Notes: generated from the letters alone by a model not told the origin. Positions 38,515 to 48,102 are shown, counted from the stretch's first letter. The stretch is 64,000 bases of DNA from Sodalis ligni (GCF_016865525.2 NZ_CP075169.1:3720337-3784336); one strand, 5' to 3'. A program made the numbers and translations.

Positions 38515-39636
38515 ATGAAAGAAGTCAGAATTGGATTAGTGGGTACGGGTTATATTGGCCGTTGCCATGCAATTGCCTATGCCCAGGCTCCCACTGTTTT
38601 TCCGTTAAAAGGAATAATAGTCAAAGAAATGCTGGCGGAAATAAATGAAGACCTGGCGGAAAAAAAAGCAAAGGACTTTGGCTTCACGCGTTTTACAGCT
38701 GACTGGCATCAGTTGGTAAGCGATCCGCGCATTGATGTCGTTGATATTTGTGTGCCCAACTTTCTTCATAAAGAGGTCGCTATTGAAGCCATCAAGCATG
38801 GCAAACATGTCTATAGCGAAAAGCCTTTGGCGCTGACTGCGGCCGACGCCGCTGAGATGGTTGCAGCCGCCAAAAAAGCCAACGTCAAGACGCTGGTGGG
38901 TTTTAATTATATGAAAAACCCGGCGGCACAGCTCGCCAGGCAGATCATAGAAAATGGTGAAATTGGCGAAATAGTGCATTTTTACGGGACGCATAACGAG
39001 GATTATTTAGCCAGCCCGCAGACGCCCATTGATTGGCATTGCAAGAGAGCATTAGCCGGCCTGGGCGCTCTGGGGGATCTTGCGGCGCACATTGTTAATA
39101 TGGCTCATTACCTTATCGGCAATATCCGTGAGGTTGCCGGCGATATGCAAACTGTTATCGCTGAACGCCCCGATCCTCAAGCTCCGTCTAAACGGGCCAA
39201 AGTGGAAAATGAGGACCAAGCGAGCGCGTTAATCCGTTTTGAGTCCGGTGTCATGGGCGTGATTGAAACATCACGGATCGCCAGCGGGTGCAAGATGGGA
39301 TTAACGTATGTGGTCACCGGAACGAAGGGATCGATTACCTATACGCAGGAGAGAATGGCTGAATTAAAACTATATCGGCATGATGAGCCCGTGGAAAGGC
39401 AGGGTTTCAAAACAATCTTGGTCGGACCTTCACATCCTGACTATGCCCCTTTCTGTGTCTCTGCCGGGCATGGATTTGGTTTTAACGATCAGAAGACGAT
39501 CGAAATCAGGGATTTGATTGATGGTATAGCAGCCGGCGATAAATTGTGGCCCGACTTTGAAGAAGGCTTGCGGGTTTCAAAAGTGCTGGAAGCTATTGCC
39601 CAGTCAGCGCAGGAACGCCGGTGGGTCCAGCTATAG
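38515..39636 (+). CDS. Gfo/Idh/MocA-family NAD(P)-dependent oxidoreductase (inositol-type)
   Basis: Cytoplasmic sugar or cyclitol dehydrogenase of 373 residues. The Rossmann motif is GLVGTGYIGRCH (7-18), the EKP signature with Lys103 is in YSEKPLAL, and the C-terminal part has GALGDLAAHIVNMAHYLIG near 183. GGAG lies 9 bp upstream of ATG 38515. It sits between iolE and an IolT-type transporter, so it may oxidise scyllo- or chiro-inositol or an inositol epimer; it could compensate for the lost iolG. Substrate not decided by sequence. Confidence 0.87.
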   Translation: MKEVRIGLVGTGYIGRCHAIAYAQAPTVFPLKGIIVKEMLAEINEDLAEKKAKDFGFTRFTADWHQLVSDPRIDVVDICVPNFLHKEVAIEAIKHGKHVYSEKPLALTAADAAEMVAAAKKANVKTLVGFNYMKNPAAQLARQIIENGEIGEIVHFYGTHNEDYLASPQTPIDWHCKRALAGLGALGDLAAHIVNMAHYLIGNIREVAGDMQTVIAERPDPQAPSKRAKVENEDQASALIRFESGVMGVIETSRIASGCKMGLTYVVTGTKGSITYTQERMAELKLYRHDEPVERQGFKTILVGPSHPDYAPFCVSAGHGFGFNDQKTIEIRDLIDGIAAGDKLWPDFEEGLRVSKVLEAIAQSAQERRWVQL

Positions 39637-39781
39637 AATTCGATAATGGCGAAGGGGCAAGGGTGAGAAATCAAACCAGTGGTAGCACCGGAATCAATCT
39701 CACTGCTGACTCATATGTATGTAATATAAATTTAATTAAGGAAATAATTAAGAACACTCGACCCCTTCATCACCTTTAATT

Positions 39782-39814
39782 TACCGGCGGCTAAAGATAT
39801 TTTAGCCGCCGGTA
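39782..39814 (+). other. Perfect 14-bp hairpin in leader of the inositol-type transporter
   Basis: TACCGGCGGCTAAA (39782-39795) and TTTAGCCGCCGGTA (39801-39814) flank a 5-nt loop, 25 bp before ATG 39840. There is no T-run, so it is not a normal terminator; it could be an operator, mRNA-stabilising stem or control element for translation. It might also end the upstream transcript. Confidence 0.6.
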
Positions 39815-39839
39815 GAGAATAAAATAAAAAGGTAGAAAA

Positions 39840-41243
39840 ATGACTCTTATCTCTCATATAGATCTCAATATAGACCAAAGAAAACGGCTACACCAAATAA
39901 CGCTCGTTGCTACTTTTGGCGGTTTGCTTTTCGGTTATGACACGGGTGTTATTAATGGTGCTTTCCCTTCCTTAAAGGAAGGTATGGCCCTCACACCGAC
40001 GACAGAAGGCCTCGTCATGAGCGTACTGTTAATCGGGGCCGCTATTGGCAGTATTTGTGGCGGCAAGCTGTCCGATTATTTTGGACGTCGTAAATATCTA
40101 TTATATCTATCCTTTGTTTTCTTTTTCGGCGCCATGATCTCTGCATTATCACCCACGATCACCATCCTATTGATTGCCCGTTTTTTACTTGGTTATGCCG
40201 TAGGGGGAGCATCGGTCACGGCGCCAACATTCATATCTGAAGTTGCGCCGACGGAAATGCGAGGGAAACTCACCGGCTTGAATGAAGTAGCCATTGTCAT
40301 CGGCCAGCTGGCCGCCTTTGCGATCAATGCCATCATTGGCTACGTCTGGGGGCACCTGCCTAACGTTTGGCGATATATGTTAATAGTCCAGGCAATACCC
40401 GCCATGAGTTTGCTTATCGGCATGTGGCGCGCACCGGAAAGCCCCCGCTGGCTGGTGAGTAAAAATCGTAAGGAAGAAGCTTTAGCAATTTTAAAACAAA
40501 TTCGACCCGTAGAAAGAGCAAAAAAGGAATTTGAAGATATCGTAACATTAATTAATATTGAAGCAGAAAAAAAGCTGCATTCCGGAGGATCGCTGTCAAT
40601 TATTCTTAACACGCCCTGGATTTTCAAACTACTCCTGGTTGGTATCGCCTGGGCAGCTTTGCAGCAAACAACCGGGGTGAATGTCATCATGTATTATGGT
40701 ACGGAAATACTGCGAACAGCAGGTTTTTCCGAAAGAACTTCATTAATATGCAATGTGTTAAATGGTGTCTTTTCTGTCGGCGGCATGGTTATTGGGGTGG
40801 TGTTTCTGGTTGACCGGTTTAAGCGCAAGACGCTGATTATTTCTGGTTTCGCCCTTATGGCAACGTTGCATCTTATCATAGCGGGCGTTGACTATTACCT
40901 TACGGGTGATTTGAAAGCCACGGCTATTTGGTTGCTAGGAGCATTATTTGTCGGCGTCATGCAGGGTACCATGGGGTTCCTTACCTGGGTGGTATTGGCT
41001 GAACTTTTCCCACTGAAATTTCGCGGGCTATCAATGGGCATTTCGGTATTTTTTATGTGGATCATGAATGCCATTGTTAGCTATTTATTCCCGGTCCTTC
41101 AGGCCAAACTCGGTTTAGGGCCCGTATTCCTGATCTTTGCGATCATCAACTATCTGGTAATTTTATTTGTCATATTCGCATTACCGGAAACATCAAATAA
41201 ATCATTGGAACAATTAGAAGAAGAGCTGTCTTCTGGCAAGTAA
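39840..41243 (+). CDS. iolT: Sugar porter MFS transporter, myo-inositol type
   Basis: Proton symporter of 467 residues with twelve hydrophobic segments. Sugar-porter signatures are FGGLLFGYDTGVINGAF (28-44), DYFGRRK in loop 2-3, PESPRWL near 198, the LQQTTGVNVIMYYG motif near 275 and PETSNKSLEQLEEEL at the end. This composition is that of IolT/IolF and related inositol or pentose carriers. It lies after iolE and the dehydrogenase and probably imports inositol or an isomer. Intact; a hairpin stands just before the start. Confidence 0.88.
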   Translation: MTLISHIDLNIDQRKRLHQITLVATFGGLLFGYDTGVINGAFPSLKEGMALTPTTEGLVMSVLLIGAAIGSICGGKLSDYFGRRKYLLYLSFVFFFGAMISALSPTITILLIARFLLGYAVGGASVTAPTFISEVAPTEMRGKLTGLNEVAIVIGQLAAFAINAIIGYVWGHLPNVWRYMLIVQAIPAMSLLIGMWRAPESPRWLVSKNRKEEALAILKQIRPVERAKKEFEDIVTLINIEAEKKLHSGGSLSIILNTPWIFKLLLVGIAWAALQQTTGVNVIMYYGTEILRTAGFSERTSLICNVLNGVFSVGGMVIGVVFLVDRFKRKTLIISGFALMATLHLIIAGVDYYLTGDLKATAIWLLGALFVGVMQGTMGFLTWVVLAELFPLKFRGLSMGISVFFMWIMNAIVSYLFPVLQAKLGLGPVFLIFAIINYLVILFVIFALPETSNKSLEQLEEELSSGK

Positions 41244-41295
41244 AAAGGTGCTCTATGCGAAATCAATATAAATTATATCGTAAAGGAGACAGATT

Positions 41296-41725
41296 ATGAT
41301 AGACAATGTTTCAATCGATAACCTTCACTTAGGTTGTCAAGCCAAAAACAAAGCTGAAGTCTTGTATATGGTGGCGAGGATTTTTGGAAAAGGGATACGT
41401 AAACCAGGCCTGCGCTGCTTTTCTCAACGAAAGAGAGCAACAGGTATCGACGTTCTTAGGGAATGGTATTACCCTTCCTCATCTGCCAAAATCGGCCAAT
41501 AATATCATTATCAAAAAAGGCGTTGAGATTTTTCAATTTCCGGATGGCGTCATCTGGGACAGAAACAATGTCATGTTTATCGCTATTGGTGTTATTGCTA
41601 AAGAAAAGGAGCATATAGATGTGCTAAAACAAGTCGCATCGATTTTTAGTGATGAGATCATAGCAAATGCATTATCACTCATCTCAAATAAAGAGGATTT
41701 TCTTCGAGTGCTAAATCGAGGATAG
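41296..41725 (+). pseudogene. PTS EIIA domain protein (mannitol/fructose type), frameshifted
   Basis: From ATG 41296 (AAAGGAG 8 bp before) the frame gives SIDNLHLGCQAKNKAEVLYM then derails. From about 41384 the next frame gives EKGYVNQACAAFLNEREQ and STFLGNGITLPH, with the phosphorylated histidine, to TAG 41725. The break is at the T-run 41381-41385; removing one T or adding two joins the halves into a protein of about 143 residues. No EIIB or EIIC is nearby, so it was an orphan EIIA that may have regulated the adjacent transporter rather than carried sugar. Confidence 0.85.
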
Positions 41726-41748
41726 GTGTAATTTCAGTTAATCTGCAT

Positions 41749-41786
41749 ACTCATAGATACCGACCCGTACCCCGGTATCTATGAGT
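41749..41786 (+). terminator. Long perfect inverted repeat, probable terminator
   Basis: ACTCATAGATACCG (41749-41762) pairs perfectly with CGGTATCTATGAGT (41773-41786) over a 10-nt loop; TTTTT follows 8 nt later. It lies 24 bp after the EIIA remnant and faces the convergent protease-nuclease gene. The delayed T-run makes terminator function likely but not sure. Confidence 0.55.
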
Positions 41787-41985
41787 AGACCTCTTTTTAT
41801 CCCTCGAATTCCCATTTGTTTGCCCTACTTATCCTAAACCGGCCCTGGCGCGGGCGATTGCCGTCGGTTACCTAACCACTGGCCCGTGCAATGAAATGCC
41901 AGTCCATGATTAAGCGCTCTGCCAGCGCGTCAGGATTATCATTTTTTTTAGCAGCAGCGTATTAGTGTCTTGACCGCCGTTGTCG

Positions 41986-43899
41986 TTAAAAAACGATCTC
42001 GGCGCTGGAACTGATTTCCACTATGGTCCTCGGCTCGCGCATAAAAGCGTTGATACCCTGCCCGGTAGTCGCCATTTCGGGATGCTGCATGACATCAACC
42101 GCCCCATAGGCGGAGAAGTCGAGCGCGGTTCGTGCAGTGAGCTGCGGCACGCTGACCTGGTAGATGCGAAAAGGGTCCAGGTCGAGGCTTTCAAGATCGT
42201 TTAGCAGATTGTCTTGCGAAAGAACGAAAGCCGAGCAGCGCAATTGACCATCACCGGCCCGATAAGCGATCAGCTTCTAGAAGGCGCGAGGTAAGCGTAT
42301 CTCGCGGTAGGCGGGATCTTCGTTGCCGAATACCGGCCCGCCAAGGATGGCAAGCTTGAGGTCCTGCACATCCGCCTGATCAAAAACCAGGTTCTCCAGC
42401 TCACCCCACAGGCCCTTGCGGGACGACTGGTTAAAGCGTTGGTGCTGGGGCGTAATGTTGGTGAAATAGAAGGAATCCTTGTTTGCCTGCCTTGCCTCTT
42501 CAATATCGCCCCAGCAGAGATCCGCCCGGCGGGCGATATGCCCGCGATCAAGCCGGTTGTCCTTGTACAGCTCATCTCCAATCTGATATTTGCCGTCGAT
42601 GCGCGGATCAAGCGCAAACCCTAGCCTGGGAAGCTTGACCATCCGCGAGCCATCAATATTCCAGGCCACATAGCGCGCCATGCGGCGGGCAGCGCTGAGG
42701 CACACCGAAAAATGGGTATAGGGGAGGGTCTGGCCGCGGCCGAAATTCACCGCGTCGCGCTTGAAGGCCGTTGAAAGCCCTGGTTCCGGAGCAGGTATTC
42801 CGAGAAAATCAGGATCATAGCCGTTTCGGACAACGGCCGTTTCAATAAAAGGCAAATTTTTCGCATCAGAATGAGGCGGCGTAAGCAAGAAGTCGAGCTT
42901 CTTCTGTACTGATGCCGGATAGCACGCGAGCGCGTACTCGTCCGGATTGCCGTCGGCGTTGCCGGCGAAGTGCAATCCCGCGAAGATATCGGTCGGCTTG
43001 CCATTCTCGGCGATAAGCCAGGCCGAGCCGGAATCGCCGCCCTTGCTGATACCGCCATCCGAGGAAGGATGAGCCGGATCGGGGCCGATTTCAAAGCCGC
43101 CGATCGCCTGCTCGCCCTTGGGAAGGCCATAATTGATACGCGCCATTACATCAATGCGGCGAACCTTGCCATAGGTCACCCCGGTGGTGCGCCCCGACTT
43201 GACGACCGGATCGCCGAGCTCGACTTGCGCCATGCGGGTAGGCATCACATCCAGCTCCAAAACCGAAGCGTCATACCCGCGCAGGCGGATTCCGGCAAGG
43301 GCGCAATCCCCAGCCGGCCCCAGATGACTGCGCAGGAGTTCGCCGGCCACGTTGCGGGCAGTGTTGTTGTCGTCGAAAGGCCCTGGTTGAACGATGGTGC
43401 CGCCGACCTGACCGGCATTCCCGTGCAGGACATGCCAGTTCGACAGAATGACGGGCATGCCGGTGGAGCGATCGTAGACAATCAAACCGATCGTCCCCGC
43501 CGTCCCCGCCAGATGAGAAACGCTGACGCCCGGACGGATGGGATCGATGCGTTCCCGGCGCGCATCCATTTGTTCCGGCTTGACGAGCTTGAACGAAGGA
43601 TCATAAGAACGCTGTATTACGTCGGTGGGTATCATAACGCCTTCGATTTCGATAGCCTGCGGAATCGGCAGGCTACCGAGGGACTGTAGGGCGGATTCGC
43701 CCTTCGCTCCGACGGTGAATTGAATGCAAACGGGTCCATCCCCATTCTTCAAGCCAATGCCAACGGACGTGATATTGGGATCCTTGAGGTAGTCGGCGCC
43801 CTTTGCCCGTATGTGCCTGCGCAGGGCTTCTAGATCCGGCCCCGGCGATCCGCCTTTCTTGCGTGATGATTTAGCTTTGGCCATCCGGCGTTCTCCCAT
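41986..43899 (-). pseudogene. Trypsin-like protease / DNA-RNA non-specific endonuclease fusion, interrupted by amber TAG
   Basis: Starts at ATG 43899 (GGGAGG 8 bp before). A lysine- and arginine-rich N-terminus of about 20 residues and an unassigned segment precede a trypsin-like domain with all three catalytic residues: His156 (LSNWHVLHG), Asp198 (PAGDCALAG) and Ser290 (GGDSGSA). After a linker comes a beta-beta-alpha-metal nuclease domain with the DRGH motif (451-454), then FTNITPQHQRFNQ and WGELE. TAG at 42277-42279 follows PRAF after 540 residues. The same frame continues with KLIAYRAGDGQLRCSAF to 41986, giving about 637 codons. NUC-domain proteins usually have Trp there, so TGG to TAG is likely. 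No signal peptide is evident. Role unknown; defence or toxin activity is a guess. Confidence 0.85.
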
Positions 43900-44455
43900 G
43901 ATTATAACCTCCCTGTATTGAATACCCTCATTACGCCATCATCGCGGAACACTGCCCCCATTGGCAACCCCGAACTGTTCCATTTTGAATTTTGCGAATC
44001 ACCCCTTATTCATGAACAATCGTCCGCCCCTGCATTGCCCGGCCGGAGACCCGGCGCAAGCTTGGTTATCTAATTTACTAAATAATATAAAATAGAAGAG
44101 TATATGCTGATGGCGATTATGGTGCGGTGGCGGCTGATAAGGTTGCAAAAGAACCAAATCCTCAGCGGAGGTATTTTCCGCCCATATTAGCGGGCGCCAT
44201 AATATATCGGCAAGGCCGGCCGCGGCCAAGGTACTTTCAAGAGTATGGGCTGACCATTAGTAATATTCTGCCGTCTTTACCCTATATTCCCGCACGTGTC
44301 CCCGCAGCGAACCGCTATTAAAACGGGCTATCGCATCTTTAGATGGCGGACCGTGCTTTCAATTATTCCTTGGCGCTGTGCCGGCGGGTATGAATTCGCA
44401 GGATAACGTGCTATTTCAGGTAGATGTTGCTTTTATTTATGATAGACCGCACAAT

Positions 44456-44476
44456 CATATGTTCAACTAACGTTCA
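44456..44476 (+). promoter_or_regulatory. TGTTCA-type repeat, copy 1 (upstream of polyol MFS)
   Basis: CATATGTTCA followed 11 bp on by ACGTTCA. It belongs to the same motif family as the exact 14-bp element at 44635-44648 and its reverse complement before the RpiB-like gene. Confidence 0.45.
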
Positions 44477-44515
44477 TTTATTACATAATATTTCTCTCAG
44501 CCCGCCTCTCAAGAA

Positions 44516-44531
44516 AGCGATATAAATCACA
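44516..44531 (+). promoter_or_regulatory. CRP-like site upstream of polyol MFS
   Basis: AGCGATATAAATCACA matches TGTGA-N6-TCACA at eight of ten fixed positions. It lies between two TGTTCA-type sites about 350 bp before the MFS start. A weak call. Confidence 0.3.
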
Positions 44532-44634
44532 TTTTAGAAAGTTAATAGCGTTACTTGTCTATTTTATAACGGGTTCATGCGCTAAATCACACTTTCAAAT
44601 CTTCACTGTGGACAACAAAGGCGATTAAGTGGAT

Positions 44635-44648
44635 TGTTCATATGTTCA
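44635..44648 (+). promoter_or_regulatory. TGTTCATATGTTCA element upstream of polyol MFS
   Basis: Direct repeat of TGTTCA spaced by 8 bp. Its exact reverse complement TGAACATATGAACA is at 46607-46620, 15 bp before the RpiB-like gene, so a shared regulator is probable. SorC, DeoR or RpiR-type proteins are candidates; a broken RpiR gene lies at 50755-51610. Confidence 0.65.
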
Positions 44649-44879
44649 AGTATATAACTTATGATCAAAAATCTTAACCTTTCATAAAGACGAGAGCGAA
44701 AACATGTACCGAAAGTTTATCACGCCCTTACCAGCGGCCACTCACTGGCCGGGTTCAAAAGGCTGCCGTAGGCCGCACGCCCTATATCACATTCTGCACG
44801 TTCTTCGCCATCCTGGTTTTGCCAGGATATATCGGGTAAACGGGACATTCTTGATGAATAAAGCGGATTGGAGGGTTCT

Positions 44880-46208
44880 ATGCTAGACGGAATGATCAAA
44901 CGGATTGGGCTGTCGCCAAAGCTTATGCTAGGTTATGCCGGCGTGCTGGTATTTATGATGGGCGAAGGATTGGAACAAGGATGGCTTTCACCCTATCTGA
45001 TCAACAAAGGATTGACTATTCAGGAAGCCGCGCTGTTATTCAGTGTTTATGGTCTTTTTGCCGCCATCTCCGCCTGGTTTTCCGGTGTATTGGCGGAAAT
45101 CTTTGGCGCGCGCCGGACCATGCTCACCGGGTTTATACTATTCATCATCGGTTCGGTCTTTTTTCTGTCGTTCGGCCTGCCCAGCAATAATCTTTCTATC
45201 ATGATCCCCACTTACGCGCTGCGCGGTTTGGGATATCCGTTATTTGCCTATGGTTTCCTGGTATGGGTTGCCTATGAGGCGCCGCCGAAAAAATTGGGTT
45301 CGGCGGTGGGAATTTTCTGGTTCGTTTACAGCGGCGGGCTGAGCGTGCTGGGGGTACTTTACTCCAGTATTGTATTACCGTACCTGGGGGAGATTCACAC
45401 TCTCTGGAGCGCGCTGGCATTCGTCGCGATCGGCGCGATGATTGCTTTATTGTTGAATCGGGGCGAGAGCCATGCCGGTAAAGACAGCCATCAGGAAAAA
45501 ACGTCGATAAAGTATGTGCTCAAAGGCATCACCATCGCCTTTGAAAACCCGAAAATTGGCCTGGGAGGCATTGTCCGTACCATAAATACCTCGGCGGCCT
45601 ATGGCTTTGTGGTATTTATGCCGATGTACATGATGGAGATCGGTTTTACCCGCGCCAATTGGTTACAAATGTATGCGGCTTTATGGACGATGAATATCAT
45701 CTTCAATCTTATCTTCGGCATTATCAGCGATCGCCTGGGCTGGCGTAATGTCGTGATGTGGTTTGGCTGTGCCGGTTGTGCCATCACCACGCTGATGTTT
45801 TATTATATCCCGCATTTCCTGGGGCCAAACTATCTTCTCACCGTCATTTCCGCCGGATTATTCGGTATCTGCCTTGCGGCATTTGTTCCTCTGTCGGCCA
45901 TTATGCCTTCACTGGCGCCGGAGAATAAAGGCGCGGCCATGTCGGTACTGAATCTGGGCGCCGGGCTGAGTACGTTTGTCGGTCCTGCCGTGGTGGGACT
46001 CTTTATCGGTAGCTTAGGCAGCGGCGGCGTTATCTGGATTTATACCGGCCTATACCTCTTTGCCGGCGCATTGATGAAATTTATTACCTTGCCAAAAGCG
46101 CTCCCGGAAACGACAAAAATTGTTTATACCACCGCCGAAAACAACGTCCGGCCGAGGGTGAACAATAATGAGGGAGGACTTATAGTCAACCAGCAATCTG
46201 AACACTAA
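44880..46208 (+). CDS. MFS transporter, polyol permease type (ribitol/arabinitol RbtT/DalT-like)
   Basis: Carrier of 442 residues from ATG 44880; GGAGGG lies just before, inside a longer possible frame from 44868. Twelve hydrophobic segments; marks include GEGLEQGWLSPYLINKGLT near 28, AEIFGARRTMLTGF near 68 and ALRGLGYPLFAYGFLVWVA near 113. The pattern fits pentitol permeases. Downstream, after a gap of about 430 bp, come an RpiB-like isomerase, transaldolase and a transketolase stub, which suit pentitol or tetritol breakdown into the pentose phosphate pool. Intact. Confidence 0.85.
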   Translation: MLDGMIKRIGLSPKLMLGYAGVLVFMMGEGLEQGWLSPYLINKGLTIQEAALLFSVYGLFAAISAWFSGVLAEIFGARRTMLTGFILFIIGSVFFLSFGLPSNNLSIMIPTYALRGLGYPLFAYGFLVWVAYEAPPKKLGSAVGIFWFVYSGGLSVLGVLYSSIVLPYLGEIHTLWSALAFVAIGAMIALLLNRGESHAGKDSHQEKTSIKYVLKGITIAFENPKIGLGGIVRTINTSAAYGFVVFMPMYMMEIGFTRANWLQMYAALWTMNIIFNLIFGIISDRLGWRNVVMWFGCAGCAITTLMFYYIPHFLGPNYLLTVISAGLFGICLAAFVPLSAIMPSLAPENKGAAMSVLNLGAGLSTFVGPAVVGLFIGSLGSGGVIWIYTGLYLFAGALMKFITLPKALPETTKIVYTTAENNVRPRVNNNEGGLIVNQQSEH

Positions 46209-46409
46209 ATGGGTTGTCCCCCCCCCTTAAGTCACCGCCCCCTATTCATGAGGTAGCGGTGGCGGCATAGCATCCGGGCAGGCCTTTACATATCCCAGAA
46301 TCGCGTCTTCAACCATATGGTCTGGATCGTTGATAATTCTATTCATTACGGCCTCGTCTTCTCTAAAGTAAGAAATTATTGAATGGTATAACCACCGCTG
46401 ACAATCAAC

Positions 46410-46620
46410 CATATGAACAACTATAAAACATATGAACAGTCAAATTATTGACAAAGACTGCCACGCCTACGGATAAATTTCGCTACACACCTCGAACCTT
46501 TTCTCCTGGTCGCTTAAAAATAGCGATATACCCCGCATAATGGCAATTTCTCTAAAAGAATGGCTCGCAAATGGCAAAAGAAACGATGTATCATAAGAAC
46601 ACATTATGAACATATGAACA
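46410..46620 (-). promoter_or_regulatory. Cluster of TGAACA-type sites upstream of RpiB-like gene
   Basis: CATATGAACA occurs ending at 46419 and again ending at 46438, a related AAGAACA near 46594-46600, and TGAACATATGAACA at 46607-46620. The last is the exact inverse of 44635-44648. The remainder of the gap 46209-46634 holds no gene I can see. Confidence 0.6.
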
Positions 46621-46634
46621 TATGAGAGAACGAT

Positions 46635-47085
46635 ATGAAAACCTCGATTGCCATCGGCTGTGACGACGCCGCCGTGGAACTTAAGCTTCTTTGAAGGAAT
46701 TCCTTAAAACAAAGGAATAGAGGTGGTTGACTACAACATCCCCCAAGGAAGCGACTATCCGGATATCGCGTTTCAAGTCGCGCTGGCTATTAAGGAAGGC
46801 AAACATCAGCGCGGCATTCTGCTGTGCGGTACCGGCATCGGCATGAGCATCGTGGCGAATAAAGTCCCCGGTATCCGCGCCGCACAATGTTATGACACCT
46901 ACTCCGCACAACGGGCCCGCAAGAGCAATAACGCGCAAATCATTACTCTCGGTGCGCGGGTAACCGGACCGGAACTGGCAAAAACCATCATCGAAGCCTG
47001 GCTGGAATCCGAGTTCGCCGGTGGCGGTTCAGCCCCCAAAGTAGAAAAAATCGGCTACTACGAACGCCTCGCCGGCCGGAACTGA
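46635..47085 (+). pseudogene. RpiB/LacAB-family sugar-phosphate isomerase, two frameshifts
   Basis: From ATG 46635 the frame reads SIAIGCDDAAVELKL and stops; KEFLKTK is in a second frame and EVVDYNIPQGSDYPDIAF to the end in a third. Two single-base deletions, near 46686-46690 and at the A-run 46711-46713, explain it. The active-site cysteine region LLCGTGIGMSI, and the tail with KSNNAQIITLGARVTGPELA, mark a ribose-5-phosphate isomerase B or tetrulose/pentulose-phosphate isomerase of about 150 residues. GTG 46723 could begin a shorter, inactive protein. It leads the operon with transaldolase. Confidence 0.87.
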
Positions 47086-47144
47086 AACCGCTGTGCAGAG
47101 GTACCCTAGTTTCATTTCTTTAGATTGAGTTAAGGAACTTCCAG

Positions 47145-48095
47145 ATGAATCAATTAGACGCACTCAAGCAAATGACCGTCGTGGTTGCCGACAGCGGTGA
47201 TATCGACTCTATCCGCCGGTTTGAACCCCAGGACGCCACAACCAACCCTTCCCTGATCCTGAAAGCCGCCGCGCTGTCTCAATACAAGCCCCTGATTATC
47301 GAAGCGCTGGATTACGCCCGCAAGCAGGGCGGCTGCAAGGAAACCCGGCTCATCAACGCCTGTGACAAGCTGGCGGTCAATATTGGTCTTGAAATTCTGA
47401 AAACCGTGCCCGGCCGTATCTCCACTGAAGTTGACGCCCGCATGTCGTTCGACCGCGGCATGTGCGTCGCCAAGGCCCGCAAGCTGATAGCCCTGTATCA
47501 GCAACAAGGCATCGATAAATCCCGCATCCTCATCAAGCTGGCTTCAACCTGGGAGGGCATCAGGGCGGCGGAAGTGCTGGAAAAGGAAGGCATCAATACC
47601 AATCTGACGCTATTGTTTTCCTTCGCCCAGGCTCGCGCCTGCGCCGAAGCGGGCGTATTTTTGATTTCACCGTTCGTCGGCCGTATCTATGACTGGCATC
47701 AGGCCAGGCAACCGGCCGCCGACTATGATCCCGAGCAGGATCCGGGGGTGAAATCGGTACGCGCTATCTATGACTACTACAAACGGCACCGCTACGAAAC
47801 CGTGATCATGGGCGCCAGCTTTCGCCGCGTACAACAGGTTCTGGCGCTGGCCGGCTGCGATCGGCTGACCATTGCGCCGAACCTGCTGGCAGAACTCAGG
47901 CAAAGCGACCAGGGGTTTGAACGTAAGCTGATACCCAGCGCTGAAGCCGTTCTTCAACCTTCGCCGCTGACCGAGGCCGAGTTCCGCTGGCTGCATAATG
48001 AGGACGCCATGGCGGTGGAAAAGCTCGCTGAAGGTATCCGCCTGTTTGCTGTCGACCAGCGCAAGCTGGAAGACTTGCTGACCGCTGAACTGTAA
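47145..48095 (+). CDS. talA: Transaldolase A
   Basis: Transfers a dihydroxyacetone unit between sugar phosphates (EC 2.2.1.2). The 316-residue protein resembles enterobacterial TalA throughout: [20 protein letters not shown], the Schiff-base Lys131 in [31 protein letters not shown] and the ending [20 protein letters not shown] stands before the ATG. It follows the RpiB-like gene by 59 bp and precedes a transketolase stub by about 20 bp; talA-tkt pairs are usual in enterobacteria. Intact. Confidence 0.95.
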   Translation: MNQLDALKQMTVVVADSGDIDSIRRFEPQDATTNPSLILKAAALSQYKPLIIEALDYARKQGGCKETRLINACDKLAVNIGLEILKTVPGRISTEVDARMSFDRGMCVAKARKLIALYQQQGIDKSRILIKLASTWEGIRAAEVLEKEGINTNLTLLFSFAQARACAEAGVFLISPFVGRIYDWHQARQPAADYDPEQDPGVKSVRAIYDYYKRHRYETVIMGASFRRVQQVLALAGCDRLTIAPNLLAELRQSDQGFERKLIPSAEAVLQPSPLTEAEFRWLHNEDAMAVEKLAEGIRLFAVDQRKLEDLLTAEL

Positions 48096-48102
48096 TTATC
48101 CC

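Larger units (their letters stand above)
43900..44879. other. Long intergenic region with regulatory motifs, no gene recognised
   Basis: Nearly 1 kb. Short open frames (for example 44127-44321 and 44704-44886) match nothing I know. The stretch 44440-44700 is AT-rich and carries TGTTCA-type repeats and a CRP-like site ahead of the MFS gene. A short hydrophobic frame near 44795-44850 (PYITFCTFFAILVLPGYIG) might be a remnant of a membrane protein. Confidence 0.45.

Noticed and set aside
42277..42279. TAG recoded as pyrrolysine or read through
   Set aside because: No recoding elements or pyl genes seen; with at least eighteen other broken genes in the window a plain nonsense mutation is simpler.
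42970..43689. 240-codon open frame on the plus strand
   Set aside because: It is antisense to the protease-nuclease gene, which has clear catalytic motifs; composition and lack of a ribosome site mark it as a shadow.
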